Below are positions 34,230 through 45,711 of a DNA stretch of 64,000 bases, in pieces. The position numbers were made by a program, and so were the translations under genes. The DNA lies in assembly GCA_045837725.1 (NCBI GenBank), contig JBEWZL010000038.1:62001-126000 (forward strand). The letters are read 5' to 3'. The stretch's first letter is position 1; every line of letters begins with the position of its first letter. This stretch comes from Vermamoeba vermiformis. Its lineage: Eukaryota > Tubulinea > Echinamoebida. Under the pieces are notes generated by a model that was not told the DNA's origin, ran no database searches, and was given only the letters and a program-made list of their open reading frames with translations.

Positions 34230-35215
34230 ATGCAACAACAAGCGGGCATTGCTTTGCCAAGAAATTTGATTCGCGTACCAATGGTACGACAGTCCACTAA
34301 CTACACGTGCGGCGTAGCTTCGTTGATGTCCGTGCTGCAACGTACGTTGTGATTTTCAACCGCTGTCATTTAGTACCACAAAGATACTAATCGTATTAAT
34401 AATGAAATTCTATTTCCTTCTGCTAGAACGAAAATCAGCGGCAGAAATGATTAAATAAGAAATTAAATTTCAATTTAAATTTAATAGATTGGAATTCTGG
34501 TGTTTAACCGTGACATTAGGAATAATTATGGCGTCATTATTAATCAAATATAATTAAGATTGGGCTGTCGAGTATAGAGAAGATCAGCTTGAAGAGGAAC
34601 TTGGATCGACCTACTGCAACTCTGAGTTAGGCACCAATCACTTACGAATCCTTGAATTTGCTAAAGAAAAAGGTATTTGTCCATAAAACGTTGCGATCAA
34701 ATCATGCAGAATCAGTTTAAATGTTTTGACTGCCACATCCACGTTTTAGGTTTTGTAGCTAACAAGCATCTTCACTTGGGACTCGACAATTTGAAAAAAA
34801 TGATCGATTTAGGTAGACCTGTTATTAGTAAGTCCAATCAATATTAAACTTAGAATAAGGATGAACTTACACCGTACACAGTCGCATTGCAAGCGTGGAC
34901 GGAAGATCCAAAAACGGTTAATTGGAAAGAAGACTACGAAGATGGTCATTATGTAGTCGTCATTGGCTACGACGAACAAAATGTGTTCTTCATGGATCCC
35001 AGTACGCTTGGAAATTACGTTTACGTTCCAAATCAAGGTATTAAATACTTAACTTTCCAAATAGTGGTCGTTATTAATATTTACTAGAATTTTTGGACCG
35101 ATGGCACGACGAAGACGGCGACGAGGGGAAAACAAAAGTCATTCAACTTGCGCTTGAGATCTACAAACCAACTCCACCGACCTACAACCCCGAAGTCGCT
35201 TTGAAAATGGACTAA
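34230..35215 (+). CDS. Peptidase C39-like (papain-fold) protein
   Basis: Five exons (34230-34341, 34559-34672, 34750-34827, 34882-35037, 35088-35215) give 195 aa from the ATG at 34230. Papain-fold features: nucleophile Cys in NYTCGVASLMSVL, catalytic His in DGHYVVVIGYD and Asp/Asn in FMDPST, plus GTNHLRILEFAKEKG, all as in bacterial-type C39-like peptidases. It is probably a cytosolic cysteine peptidase, possibly acquired from bacteria, though it now has eukaryotic introns. An upstream ATG at 34139 (MVNTEEPRL) lies one base out of frame, with the shift near a TTT at 34166-34168, so the true N-terminus could be 30 residues longer. Intron 1 (217 bp) holds repeat copy B. Confidence 0.75.
34492..34526 (+). 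repeat. Short repeat, copy B (in intron 1 of C39-like gene)
   Basis: GAATTCTGGTGTTTAACC followed by GTGACATTAGGAAT. It is the same orientation and nearly the same sequence as copy A at 31803, 2.7 kb away. Together they bracket the Crinkler-like gene and its 5' flank. Confidence 0.7.
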
Positions 35216-35298
35216 TTGTAAACTATTACTTGGTGTTTAATAGATTTATGTAAGATAATAGAAACAACGGGACAAGTTTGGCTTGTCAGATTCGGATC

Positions 35299-37269
35299 TT
35301 ATTTGTCGTTGAAGTTGCTCTTCAATCCTTGCCAGCACTCGTAGTACTTCTCGTCAATGTTGTGTTCTTGAGCCCAAGGTGTGATGTGGAACAAGTAGCT
35401 CGATTCGAACATGAAAGCCATTGTGTCCGGCATCTTAACGGGCTTCAATTCCTGCAGTTCCACGCGTTAATAAGTATGTCCCAATAGCCACCAATAATGA
35501 ATACGACATAGTACTTACAGCCTTAGAGGCACCCTCGAAAGCTTGAGTGTCAGGGCCGTGAGGAGTCATGGCTGAGTGCAACGAGCCACCACCGGGAACG
35601 AAGCCACTCTCACCACCTTGTTTAGCTTCATATTCACCTCTGTGGCATAACATTAGTTCGGCGACCGCAACTACGAATAGCGTGCTAACGACGTACCTGA
35701 TCAAACCCATGTACTCGCTCATGCAGTTGCGGTGGTAGTAAGGAGGTCGGAAGGTGTGTTCGGAGACTTGCCAGCGAGGAGGGAAAATAACAAAATCGGC
35801 CACAGCAGTGCCAGGAGATGTGCTAGGGCAGGTCAACACGGTGAAGATTGAAGGGTCCTATGAGCTCATTAACTACACGTGCTATAGTCTCGGATAGTTG
35901 GACTTACGGGGTGATCAAAAGTGACACTGTTGACGGCGTTGAATCGATCGAGATCGTACTTGTAAGGAGCGTAGTTTCCGTGCCACGCGACGACGTTGAA
36001 CGGCGAGTGATCTTGCTCGCGAACAAACAACGAGCCAATGAACTTGGTCACGACTGTGAAGTGAATGTTTTGTTTGTCTTCGTAGGCAGCCACGGGGTAC
36101 AAAAAGTCACGTGGGTTAGCGAGACCGTTGGCACCGATGGGACCCAAGTCAGGGATCTTGAAGTGATCGTTGTAGACCTCTAACATGTAACCGCGAGAGT
36201 GACCGTCGGGCAAGTTGATTTGGAAGGTAATACCGCGAGGCACAACGCAGATTTCGCCAGGGAACACTTCGAGCATACCAAACTCAGTGCGCATATCGAG
36301 ACGACCCTTTTGAGGCACTACGAAAAAAAGTTGGTCAGATTCGTGAACGAGCCGGGTCATCGAACGGATCAACAGATTTGATACTGGGCGTTTTAACTAA
36401 ATATAATTTGCAACACCTACCGATCAAAAAGTCACCATCGGAGTTATAGAAGCCCTTATTGTCCATATTCTTGTTAGCGGAGTACAGATGCACCGCAACA
36501 CCGGATTTGCTCGCGATATCTCCGGCTCCGCAGAAGGTAATCAAACCTTAACGATACCATTAGATTATACACTCGGAATTGTCTCGTGTACATACCTTCA
36601 ACAAAGTCTGTAGGCTTCTCGGGGTTTTGCAAAGGCATCCATCTGAGTTGGTTGGGATTGGGAATGCAGTTTGAAAAGTTGTTGGTGAAGAGCGGATGCT
36701 CGATTTTCTTATAGGGCAAGTGGCACACTGAAGGTCTAATGCGGTACAACCAGCTAAACGAAACGAGTTAGCTCATCCGCGCCACGTGCAAAACTTGATC
36801 AACGCAACCGGAATAAAATATAAAAACCGGACCAGATTGCAAATAATATATCGGTTTATATCATTATTAATCATATTTAGTGTATCGGTATTAAAGGCGG
36901 TCTTATTTTAGCAAAGGACGCCATTCATGAAAATGTTTTCTGGATCGCAATGCACTCCAAAATTTAATCTCGCGAAGTATAATATTATATAACATATTTA
37001 CATCAATATCCGCTGGTGATTTCAATTAAAATGATTTTTCAAAAATTGAAACGAATTTTCTGAAACAATTTTGCGTACCTTCGCACTTGTGTGGCTCTGG
37101 GCACGGTAAAAGCAGCACCAGAGAGCTGTTCTGCGTAGAGGCCACGAGGGCATACTTGGGGACTGTTTTGACCAATAGGCAAACTGTTGGGCAAAGCCTC
37201 GGTGGAGAAGTGATTGCCGAATCCGGGCTGGTACTGGTACTTTTCGGTTCTTTGCTTTAAGAAAGACAT
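35299..37269 (-). CDS. HGD: Homogentisate 1,2-dioxygenase
   Basis: Seven in-phase exons (37269-37079, 36753-36596, 36546-36421, 36317-35908, 35857-35697, 35639-35519, 35451-35299) give 439 aa, the usual length. Family landmarks: [13 protein letters not shown] and [13 protein letters not shown] at the N-terminus, [27 protein letters not shown], and the iron-binding residues in [15 protein letters not shown] (His, Glu) and MTPHGPD (His). The enzyme opens the ring of homogentisate to maleylacetoacetate in tyrosine and phenylalanine breakdown, in the cytosol, using Fe(II) and O2. Intron 1 is long (325 bp). No neighbouring gene belongs to the same pathway. Confidence 0.97.
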
Positions 37270-37568
37270 TGTTCTATGGTGGTGTACTTGGCTAACTAGT
37301 ATAAATCTAAATGAGCGGAAAGATGTAATTCAGAAAACATAACTTTTGCTTTTCATGAAATTTTCTTTGCCGTCAGAACTAACGCAAATGCCGTACATTT
37401 ATTAGGTATTAGTATTAGGCAGATGGATAGCAATCTGGAGAGCCTTATTCCATCAGATTCTCTTGAAGAGCTGTTTCAAATCTGATCTTTTTTGTTTGCC
37501 GGTCGAGAAAAACTAATTTTTCATAATAACGACGATCAATAAGAGGAATCAAGTGTTTGATCTCAAAA

Positions 37569-40500
37569 ATGACCTCACACGCAACTGCAGAGAGCTTGTT
37601 GCAGATTCAGACCCTGATCGGGCAATCCAAAATGCCGAATAGCAGTAAACAGGCCCTTTTGCAAGCCTATCTAATCGTAAGTGCATTACGCGCAACGTTT
37701 ATGCCTTAGATTTGCTGAATTTTTTGTTGGTTAAAAGGGGAAGAAGATCGATCAGGCAGATCTTGACAGCCTCGCCGCTAAAATTAATGGTAGTGAAGCT
37801 AAAATTACAATGGATTTTTTCCTTAATTTTTTGATGGCTTTCCTATCATTGGGATCAGTTGCATCCGATCTGTCATTCACGCACCTCATAAATCATATTC
37901 TAATTCCCGAGCTGTCACAATCGGAGCGTCTCACCGATACGCAATTACAAGGTACGTCTGTTTATATCAATATAGTCATTTCTAACTTTATTTCAGTTTG
38001 TGAAGTGTTCGCAGCCTTGACGAAGATTAGCCCTAACCGTTACAAGCCTCAAATCATTCACATGTGCCTGCAAGTAATTGGTGTAGATAGCGTAGTGACC
38101 TCAGAGTTTATGTTTACACCGAAAGCGATGTCACTTCAAGCCGTACTCAAAATCATGAAGATCTTGAACGAAAGTAACTGCGAGCTTCCAGTAGAATTGT
38201 TTAGTCAAATATTGGAGCAGTTGAAATATGGCAATTCAAATGCAGACGATCTATTGGACGTGCTTAGAAGCTTTTTTAAGAATCAGACGCTCGACTTAAA
38301 CAGATCTTCTTGGACTGATCTGATCCTCGAGAAAATCTTTCAGAGCAGTGGCATTGCTGCAGCTATTCCATTCGAAATCAATGCGCTATTTATGTTCTTC
38401 CCCTACATCTTACACAAGATTCAAGGAATGAGAGACAACACTTTCTGGAACGTAATCAAGGTAGGCCAAGTTCTATGAATTCAAAATGATTGCTAATAAT
38501 CCGAATTTAGGGCGGCTGCCTTAATAATTTGGCAATCGTACGCAAACAATCGATTTTCATGCTGAAAGAAATCATTAATCAGAAAAAGATTACGCAATGG
38601 AACCAGTACGCGCCAACTCATACCTTGTTGTATCGTCTAACTTGCCGTAATTAGGTTACTCCCTTGGAATGATAATGAATGGTCCGTATTTTTCCTTATT
38701 TGGGATACGCTAGAAGAATACTCAGCACATTTATTGCCACCCGTTTTGGCTGAAATGCCCAAGCTGTTAGCCAAGTTTGAGAAGAAGGATTTGAATAGTC
38801 CTAAAGATATTAGATACTGGTTGTTTATTGCGTTCCAACGAGGATTCACGCATCAAAACTTCTCAGTCCGAATCCAGATCATGTCGCTATTTTTGGATCT
38901 CTTCCCGCAGCACAAGGAGATTTTCAACGATAAGGATATTATCTTCGACGGATTTTTCTTGGCTTTTGACAGATTATTAAACGAAGAAAGAGACATTCAG
39001 TTCAAAAAACGCGAAGACGACGAAGACGAAAGCGGATCAGCTGATCAAAATGCACCGCAAAAAGAGATGAAAGTTAAAGAGAAAGTCGTCGGATTTATCA
39101 AATATATTCTCGAGGAGTTCATATCACGAGGAGAATACGCCGTTTTACTTCAACACTTCAACGCAAAGTCGCCTGTCTTGGTGAACTTCATTTTGCAGAT
39201 CCAGAATGAAAATAGCATTTCAGTGAATATAGGCGACGCTGAACTATCAAAACTATCGCACGTGCTTCAAACTGCTTCGGCCCAATCGCTCTCCATTGCC
39301 AATCTGAAGCAATCAATTTTCAAGCTACTGACCAAATCGGACCTGTCCAAGTTATCCTTCAGCTCTCTAGCGAAATTTCTCGGTGGATTTTCACTGCCGT
39401 TAGGAAAAGAATTCGAACACCAAGTGCTGGCGGAATTCTTTAAAGCGATCAAGACCTACTTCAATGATGAATGGTTCGTGAGTGGTTTGAACTCGTTGCT
39501 CACTTCTCAGGCACAACCTGAGTGCTTCTCTCGTGCATTTTTGGGACTGGCTATCGAGCATCAAGCTGTGCTGTTAAAGAATCTCATTATCATCATTCAA
39601 AACAACGGTACGTTCCTACCTGCTCACACGGCGTTAATAATATTTGCTTAAGTCATTCTTTTCAGAGCCGGAAAATATCGATTTGCTATGCTCTATCATC
39701 GCAGAGTTAATTGCATTGAACGCAACAGACGTTTTGAAGCAGTCGAGCACGTTGTTCGAGGGACTGATCAAGTACTTGGCCCAACAGCTAGTGAACAAAG
39801 AAGAGTGGTCTGTTCAAACTGAACCCGTTGCTCGTCTGTTCGTGAAGATTGCACAACACATCCAACCGTCATTTGAGCCCAAGGACGTCGTGAACTACTG
39901 CTCCAACAGACTCACCAGCGCAGACTTCGATCAATTGGCAACACTTTCCAACGAGAAAACGATCGCTAGCCTCAAAGAGTACATCACTATAATCAAAGTA
40001 TTAACGAGTATGATTGTCGGCTACAAATCTACGATCAACTTCGCCGTGCTCGAAAAGTTGCTGTCGATACCAAAAATCCAAATCGCATCAGCTGATTTCA
40101 CAGTCATTTTGTCGCTGTTCACGAAACACGTGTGGAAATTCACTTACAGTGCTATCAAGAGCAAATCATTTTCCGAGAAAGAAATGAACAATTTGTTCGA
40201 CAAAGCGCTCATGGGCCTGGAAATCAACTCCTACCAATCACTCTACTACGTCTATCAGTCACTCTACGAGCTGTCTTTTGGATCTAATGTGGACCGCAGC
40301 GAGAGCTTAGAAGAAATGTTGCAGTCTGCGTGGGCGAGCTTTTATGACTGCAAACGAAAATCACACAAACTTACAATGGCGTTCTTGCAACTGTGCTTCA
40401 ACCAGACGACATTGAAGCAAGAGTCGATTAGTGACTTATTAGACAAAGTCTTGAAGCTGTCTGAGCATTCTCTACGTCTCTCACATTTGCTCGTAGCTCA

Positions 40501-42432
40501 CTTATGTGCCCTATTCAAATCAGATATCACAATAGCCTCGCACCATATGAAAGCCGTTATTGAATTGTGCTTGTTGCCTACTGACTCAAGTGGGGAACAT
40601 TCAGGTAAGAATTCTTCTAATTGCGAGTATGAGACATGCCTAACCTTGCCGCAGACGAGGCGAAAGTTTCTTCGGCATCATTGCTGTTCAACGTGTTCCT
40701 CAGTGGCTTGGACCAATCCAACGCTCAAGTTAAGTCGTTCATCAATAGACTTATGACCTCGCTGCTTCAGCTCAATTCCGAGGCTGAATTTTCGAAGAAA
40801 GAATACAGCACCCACAGCAAGACTAATAAGCGAAAGTTGGCTTTATGGAGAACACTTTCCGTTCTTACAAAGTTCATTGACGAGCATCTTATGAAAGAAA
40901 TTGATGCAAAGATTTGGAAGATCCTTGCCATGAAGAACTTCGGTACGAGATTAGAAAAAATACTTTCATTAGCATGGAGCTAACTTTTCCTTATAAGGCA
41001 ATGTTCGATACTACATTCAACTGTTCATTATTAATGCGCTCTACCAACAACCATCGTTTATTACTTCGTCTTTGATCCCGCAGCTGAAGCAATTCAATCA
41101 AGACTACACCGTCGCTACGTCACTTGCCGTAATCGCCACGTATTTGTGCCTCATCACTTTGGATCAAGTCAAAAGTCAAGGTGTCACAGACGACAATAAG
41201 AAGCTACTCGTTAGCCTATTGCAAAATATTTTCCCTTGGACCAACCACTTCAACCATGGAGTAAGCCCCTCCTGAGATTTCATTGAAATTGATTTTTAGG
41301 TTCTAACGAAATTTCAGGTGCGTGTCACGTGCCAAGTTGCCGTCTACAAAGTCATTCAACAGCTCAAAAAAGAAAAGGATGTTTACAACCAGCTTGTTCG
41401 GAGGTCAAAATGGGCTGTTGGACAATCGCGAGTTCATCGAGACGTGGTTCGGCTTCATGGACCAGAACAAAGCGATGATCAAGCTGCGTAAATCTCAAAC
41501 GAAGATTATCGATGGATTTAACCCGATTAGTGCTGCCACGATTGAAGGCATGTTCATGAACAACGAAAATCTCGACAGCGAGGTTGAAATGTTGCTCGAA
41601 GAAACCGTCAAGAAAGCTGTCAGACAGTTCCAGCACTTAGTCTCGGCTAATGAAGACAAAATATCTTCGGCGAACGCGACTGAGAAGAGCAACAAAAATG
41701 AAAACTCCGGTGAGGACCAAAAAGAAACGATTTTCCAAAAGAGGATTATTCCTTGGGAACAAGCTGTCATGGAGCTCGATAAGGACAATAAGAACCCTTA
41801 TGCCCTTAAGAAGTCGCGAAGGTCATTGATTCTAGTAGGAACTTTCTTAGATAATACTCCTAACGTCGCTGGTCTCGCACGAACAGCCGAGATCTTCAAC
41901 GCGAAAAGTAAGTTCAATTACTTAATTAAAGGAGGGTCTAACAGATGACAGAACTCGTTATCGGAAACAAGAAGTTGCTTAGTGAGCCAATCTTCCAGCG
42001 AATCAGGTATGTCCTACCCCAGACTTCCGATCGGATGGAGCTGATCGACTCGTTTACAGTGTCTCTGCTGAAAAGCATTTGCCGATTTCAGAAGTCACCG
42101 ATAGATATCTCCCTGGGTATCTCGCTGCTAAGAAGCAAAAGGGCTACACAATCATTGGTACGTAGCGTGGGATCAACCGTATTTTTACCTAACAATAAAC
42201 TCCTCCAGGTGTTGAACAAACAGCTAATAGTGTGAGCCTTAAAGACTACAAATTCCCCGAAAAGTGCGTGTTAATACTAGGCACCGAACAAGAAGGTATT
42301 CCGCCACAGTTCTTGCAACTCGTGGATGTAGCGGTTGAAATCCCGCAATTTGGTACCATTAGATCGCTTAATGCACACGTTAGTGCTTCAGTCGTAATAT
42401 GGGAATACACGAGGCAACAAATCACCAAATAA
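37569..42432 (+). CDS. tRNA (guanosine-2'-O-)-methyltransferase TARBP1/Trm3 type
   Basis: Twelve exons (37569-37676, 37738-37951, 37997-38460, 38511-38605, 38655-39607, 39666-40604, 40655-40942, 40998-41260, 41318-41907, 41952-42006, 42060-42157, 42209-42432) give about 1430 aa: a long helical HEAT-like region and a C-terminal SpoU/SPOUT methyltransferase domain with the knot motifs [26 protein letters not shown] and [23 protein letters not shown]. Trm3/TARBP1 methylates the 2'-OH of G18 in tRNA. Intron 2 (45 bp) is a multiple of three and free of stops, so its splicing rests on the donor, CTAAC branch and TTTCAG acceptor. Exon 9 carries one base too many near 41406 (TCAAAATGG); dropping one A gives [18 protein letters not shown]. 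Confidence 0.9.
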
Positions 42433-42561
42433 AGAAGTCTAAAGGCACGTGACTTGCCGTGGATTTTCTTGACTCATCGCGTGATTCGTGAAAAGTTCAC
42501 ATTTGGTTTATTTACTCTTGTGTCCTGTCTGACCATAGAGTATAGCACAAAGGCTACGCAA

Positions 42562-44981
42562 ATGGAGAGTGCACATCGCAGGCTAGCGACTACTTTGGCG
42601 CATCTGGATTTGAACAACGGGAACCAAATTGATACCGCCTTACAAGCGAATCAATGCAGCGGAAAAATTGATAGTAACGCCTTAAACACATTGCTGTTCG
42701 ACCACCTTGAATACCGCCATCAAGTGTTCGATTTTTTGAAAGATCCGTTCTTTGCTCCTAGATACGAGCTTGGCATGGCAGGTAAATTTTGTAAACAATA
42801 TTTTCCTATGCACGACATTGTATTATGCATTTTGAGTGTGTCCTCGCCCGACGTAGATATTTTTGTATCAGATTTAAATTATTTTCTTCCTGGATCTGAT
42901 AATTTTTCGCTAGAACAACGTGAATTTACTTTACAAAGAGTGAAGAAATTATTGCATAGCAAGATTGCCTCGATCTACGATATGAAGAACAATCCAACCA
43001 AGTTTTTGGCCTTTCTTGATTGTGTAACGGTCATGGATGTGAACTTGGCGGTCAAATTTGGCGTTCATATGACTTTATTTGGAAGTTCAGTTATCAATCT
43101 TGGTACCGAGAAGCACCACAAGAAGTATTTGCCTGGAATAGACACGTTTGAGATTGCTGGTTGCTTCGGCATGACCGAGCTAGGTACGCGTGGCCCAGGC
43201 ACTAAGGTCACTTTCTAACGTACAAATGCGTTGTAGGTCACGGCAGCAACGTCCAAGGCATCGAAACTACGGCACATTACGATGCTAAGACGAAAGAATT
43301 TATTATCAACACTCCTACTGACTCCGCTCAAAAATATTGGTTAGGAAACGCAGCCAGTACGTTTTAATTCATTTAATAGTAAACAATCACCACTCATACT
43401 CGGTTATAGCACATGGCAATCATTGCGCAGTCTTTGCCCAGCTGTACGTGAACGGTCAACACGAAGGTGTGCACGTGTTCGTTGTGCCAATTAGGAATCC
43501 CGATGGCACCATTGCCAACAGTAAGCAGCAATATACCTATGTTTACCTAATCTATGTCTAACGTTAAGCCAATTAGATGTGCGTATTGATGACAATGGAG
43601 TGAAAATGGGTTTGCCTGGTGTTGACAACGGACGAATTTGGTTCGACAAGAAACGAATTCCACGAGAGAACTTGTTGAACAAATACGCAGATGTGACTGA
43701 AGATGGCAAGTACGTGTCACCAATCAGCAACAAAGTACAACGATTCGCGACAATGATGGCACCACTCGTGTTTGGCAGATTGAAAATCTCATCGTCTGCG
43801 AGCTTGGTCGCGTTGACTGGTCTAAAAATAGCCATTAGATACAGCAACACGAGAACGCAATTCAAAGGTGAAGACGGCAAGGAAATGCCAATCATCACTT
43901 ACTTGACACACAAGCGCCGATTGTACCCTTACTTGGCCTCTACCTTGGCTTATCACCTCAACTTGGCCTTTGTCAAGACACGCTACGAGCGGTACATCAC
44001 AGGTGCCAGCAAGTCTAGCGAAGAGAACAAGGAGCTGCACATCTTTGCTGCCGGGGCTAAAGGTAAAAGTTTGAGTATTGTCAATGAAGGCTAATCACTT
44101 GGCATAGCTATGGTGACGTGGAATAAGGGAGCAACACTCCAAAACTGCCGTGAATGCTGCGGTGGACAGGGCTACAGCGCATACAATCGTATCGCACCAA
44201 TGAAGAATGGTTCGTATTATCGCTTAATTGACCAAGTTGTGTGAACTAACAACCTTTTCAAAAAGACACGGAGATTGATATGACATACGAAGGTGACAAC
44301 CACGTGCTATTACAACAAGTTTCAAAGGCCCTTATGAACGACTACACTGCTGGCAAGTTGATAGAAACGCCGTCAGTCGCCAAGTCTGAAGTACGGATCC
44401 ATCTGAGAGCACGTGACTTTTGAACACCGTATCTAACCTTGCTTTGTTAGTACTCTGTTCGAACACTGCCATTCTTGCAAGCCGCACTTTCTTGGCGCGT
44501 TGGCAAGTTATGCCAGTTGGTGAAAGAGAAGAGCACTAAATCTCGTACCGGAGATTTGGTGTGGGACGAGTGTTTGGATCTGGTCATCGCTCTCGGCAAA
44601 GCCTTCGTGGACAACAACGCCATGAAGAACTATACTGACGCTATCAACAACGCTCCAAATAACCTTAAGCCTATTCTCACACTGCTCGCCGAGATGTTCG
44701 GTTTGGCTCGCGTGCAGGAAGTAAGATCTAATCGCCCAGAAATACAATGTCATTAACCCTGTTTACTTCAGGACTTAGGATTCTTCGTATCTCATGAAGG
44801 ATTGTCGCTGGCTCAAGGCAAGAAAGTCAGTCTTCACTTGAACGAGCTGTGCCTTGAGTTCCATCCTCACGCCTTGGAATTCGTCAACGCACTGGCTATC
44901 CCCGATCACGTGATCATTGCCCCAATCGCCTTCGATTATATTAAGCGCAATGCTTATGGAAGACATCCAATGCAAATGTGA
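42562..44981 (+). CDS. Acyl-CoA oxidase
   Basis: Nine in-phase exons (42562-42781, 42914-43183, 43237-43356, 43410-43520, 43577-44062, 44108-44209, 44266-44390, 44451-44720, 44772-44981) give 637 aa, typical of peroxisomal acyl-CoA oxidases. Landmarks are [45 protein letters not shown] (FAD and acyl-CoA binding), the flavin-binding [11 protein letters not shown] and the C-terminal acyl-CoA-oxidase domain ([12 protein letters not shown]). The enzyme introduces the first double bond in fatty acyl-CoA, giving H2O2. The C-terminus (HPMQM) is not a standard PTS1, so import may use PTS2 or another signal. Intron 1 (132 bp) is a multiple of three with no stop, so unspliced mRNA would add 44 residues. 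Confidence 0.95.
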
Positions 44982-45707
44982 ATTAAAGTCTTCGGGTCTC
45001 CAATTATCGGATATTTTTGTACCCACAATTTTAATTTTCATAATTAAGAATGGAAATTGTAATGATTCTACTGCCCACTCGTTATCAATTCCAATTTTTT
45101 TCCGAATGTCTTATGCTTTTCTTCGTAATTTTCTTGTGTGTTAACAACAAGCTCGCTTTATTCAAAATTAATGGTAGCCACTAAGCGTGCAAGAGCTTCC
45201 TATAGATAATGAACCTCGTTCAACTCGTCGTTCGTGGTTAACGCTTAAAGTATTAAATCGACCTAAATCGACATAATACCAACGTTGTATCGTTAAAAGG
45301 GGCAAGTGATCCAACAGCCAATACTTCAAATTATCACGCAAGGACGACGATTCGTCCTGATTCGAGGTCCTACGAATAAAAGTATGTTTTAAATTACAAA
45401 TAAATTTTGAATTAATAATAATTATTTAGGGATCGTCTGGCTTTTTGGTTGGAACTTAACAGATTCCGAATTTTTAAATGAATAGAAGTGTTTGTATTAA
45501 CAGGAAGGCGTCCTACGGAAAATATGCCTCGTCACTTTCTTGAAAATTGTGTGTTGCCCGTTTCGCTTTGACAAGCGTTGACCGAACAAAACGACGTAAT
45601 CAAACACAATCTATTTTCCCAACACTCTGTTCATACACGCACTTAACGTGCTCATCCTAGTATTATTTATATATTATATTTTGTAAATTGAAACCTGTAT
45701 TAATGAG
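44982..45707. other. Intergenic region upstream of PE methyltransferase
   Basis: About 725 bp between two plus-strand genes, the largest gap in the window. AT-rich, with no convincing open frame, RNA gene or repeat. It ends with a minimal upstream ORF described separately. Confidence 0.5.
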
Positions 45708-45711
45708 ATGA
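45703..45711 (+). promoter_or_regulatory. Minimal upstream ORF overlapping the main start codon
   Basis: ATG AGA TGA, where the stop codon TGA overlaps the main ATG (ATGAGATGAGC). Such a start-stop element could make ribosomes terminate right at the main start and reduce or regulate translation. The arrangement is seen directly; the effect is inference. Confidence 0.4.

Noticed and set aside
37952-37996. Reading straight through TARBP1 intron 2 as coding
   Set aside because: The segment has a GTACGT donor, a CTAAC branch site and a TTTCAG acceptor, so I treat it as an intron.
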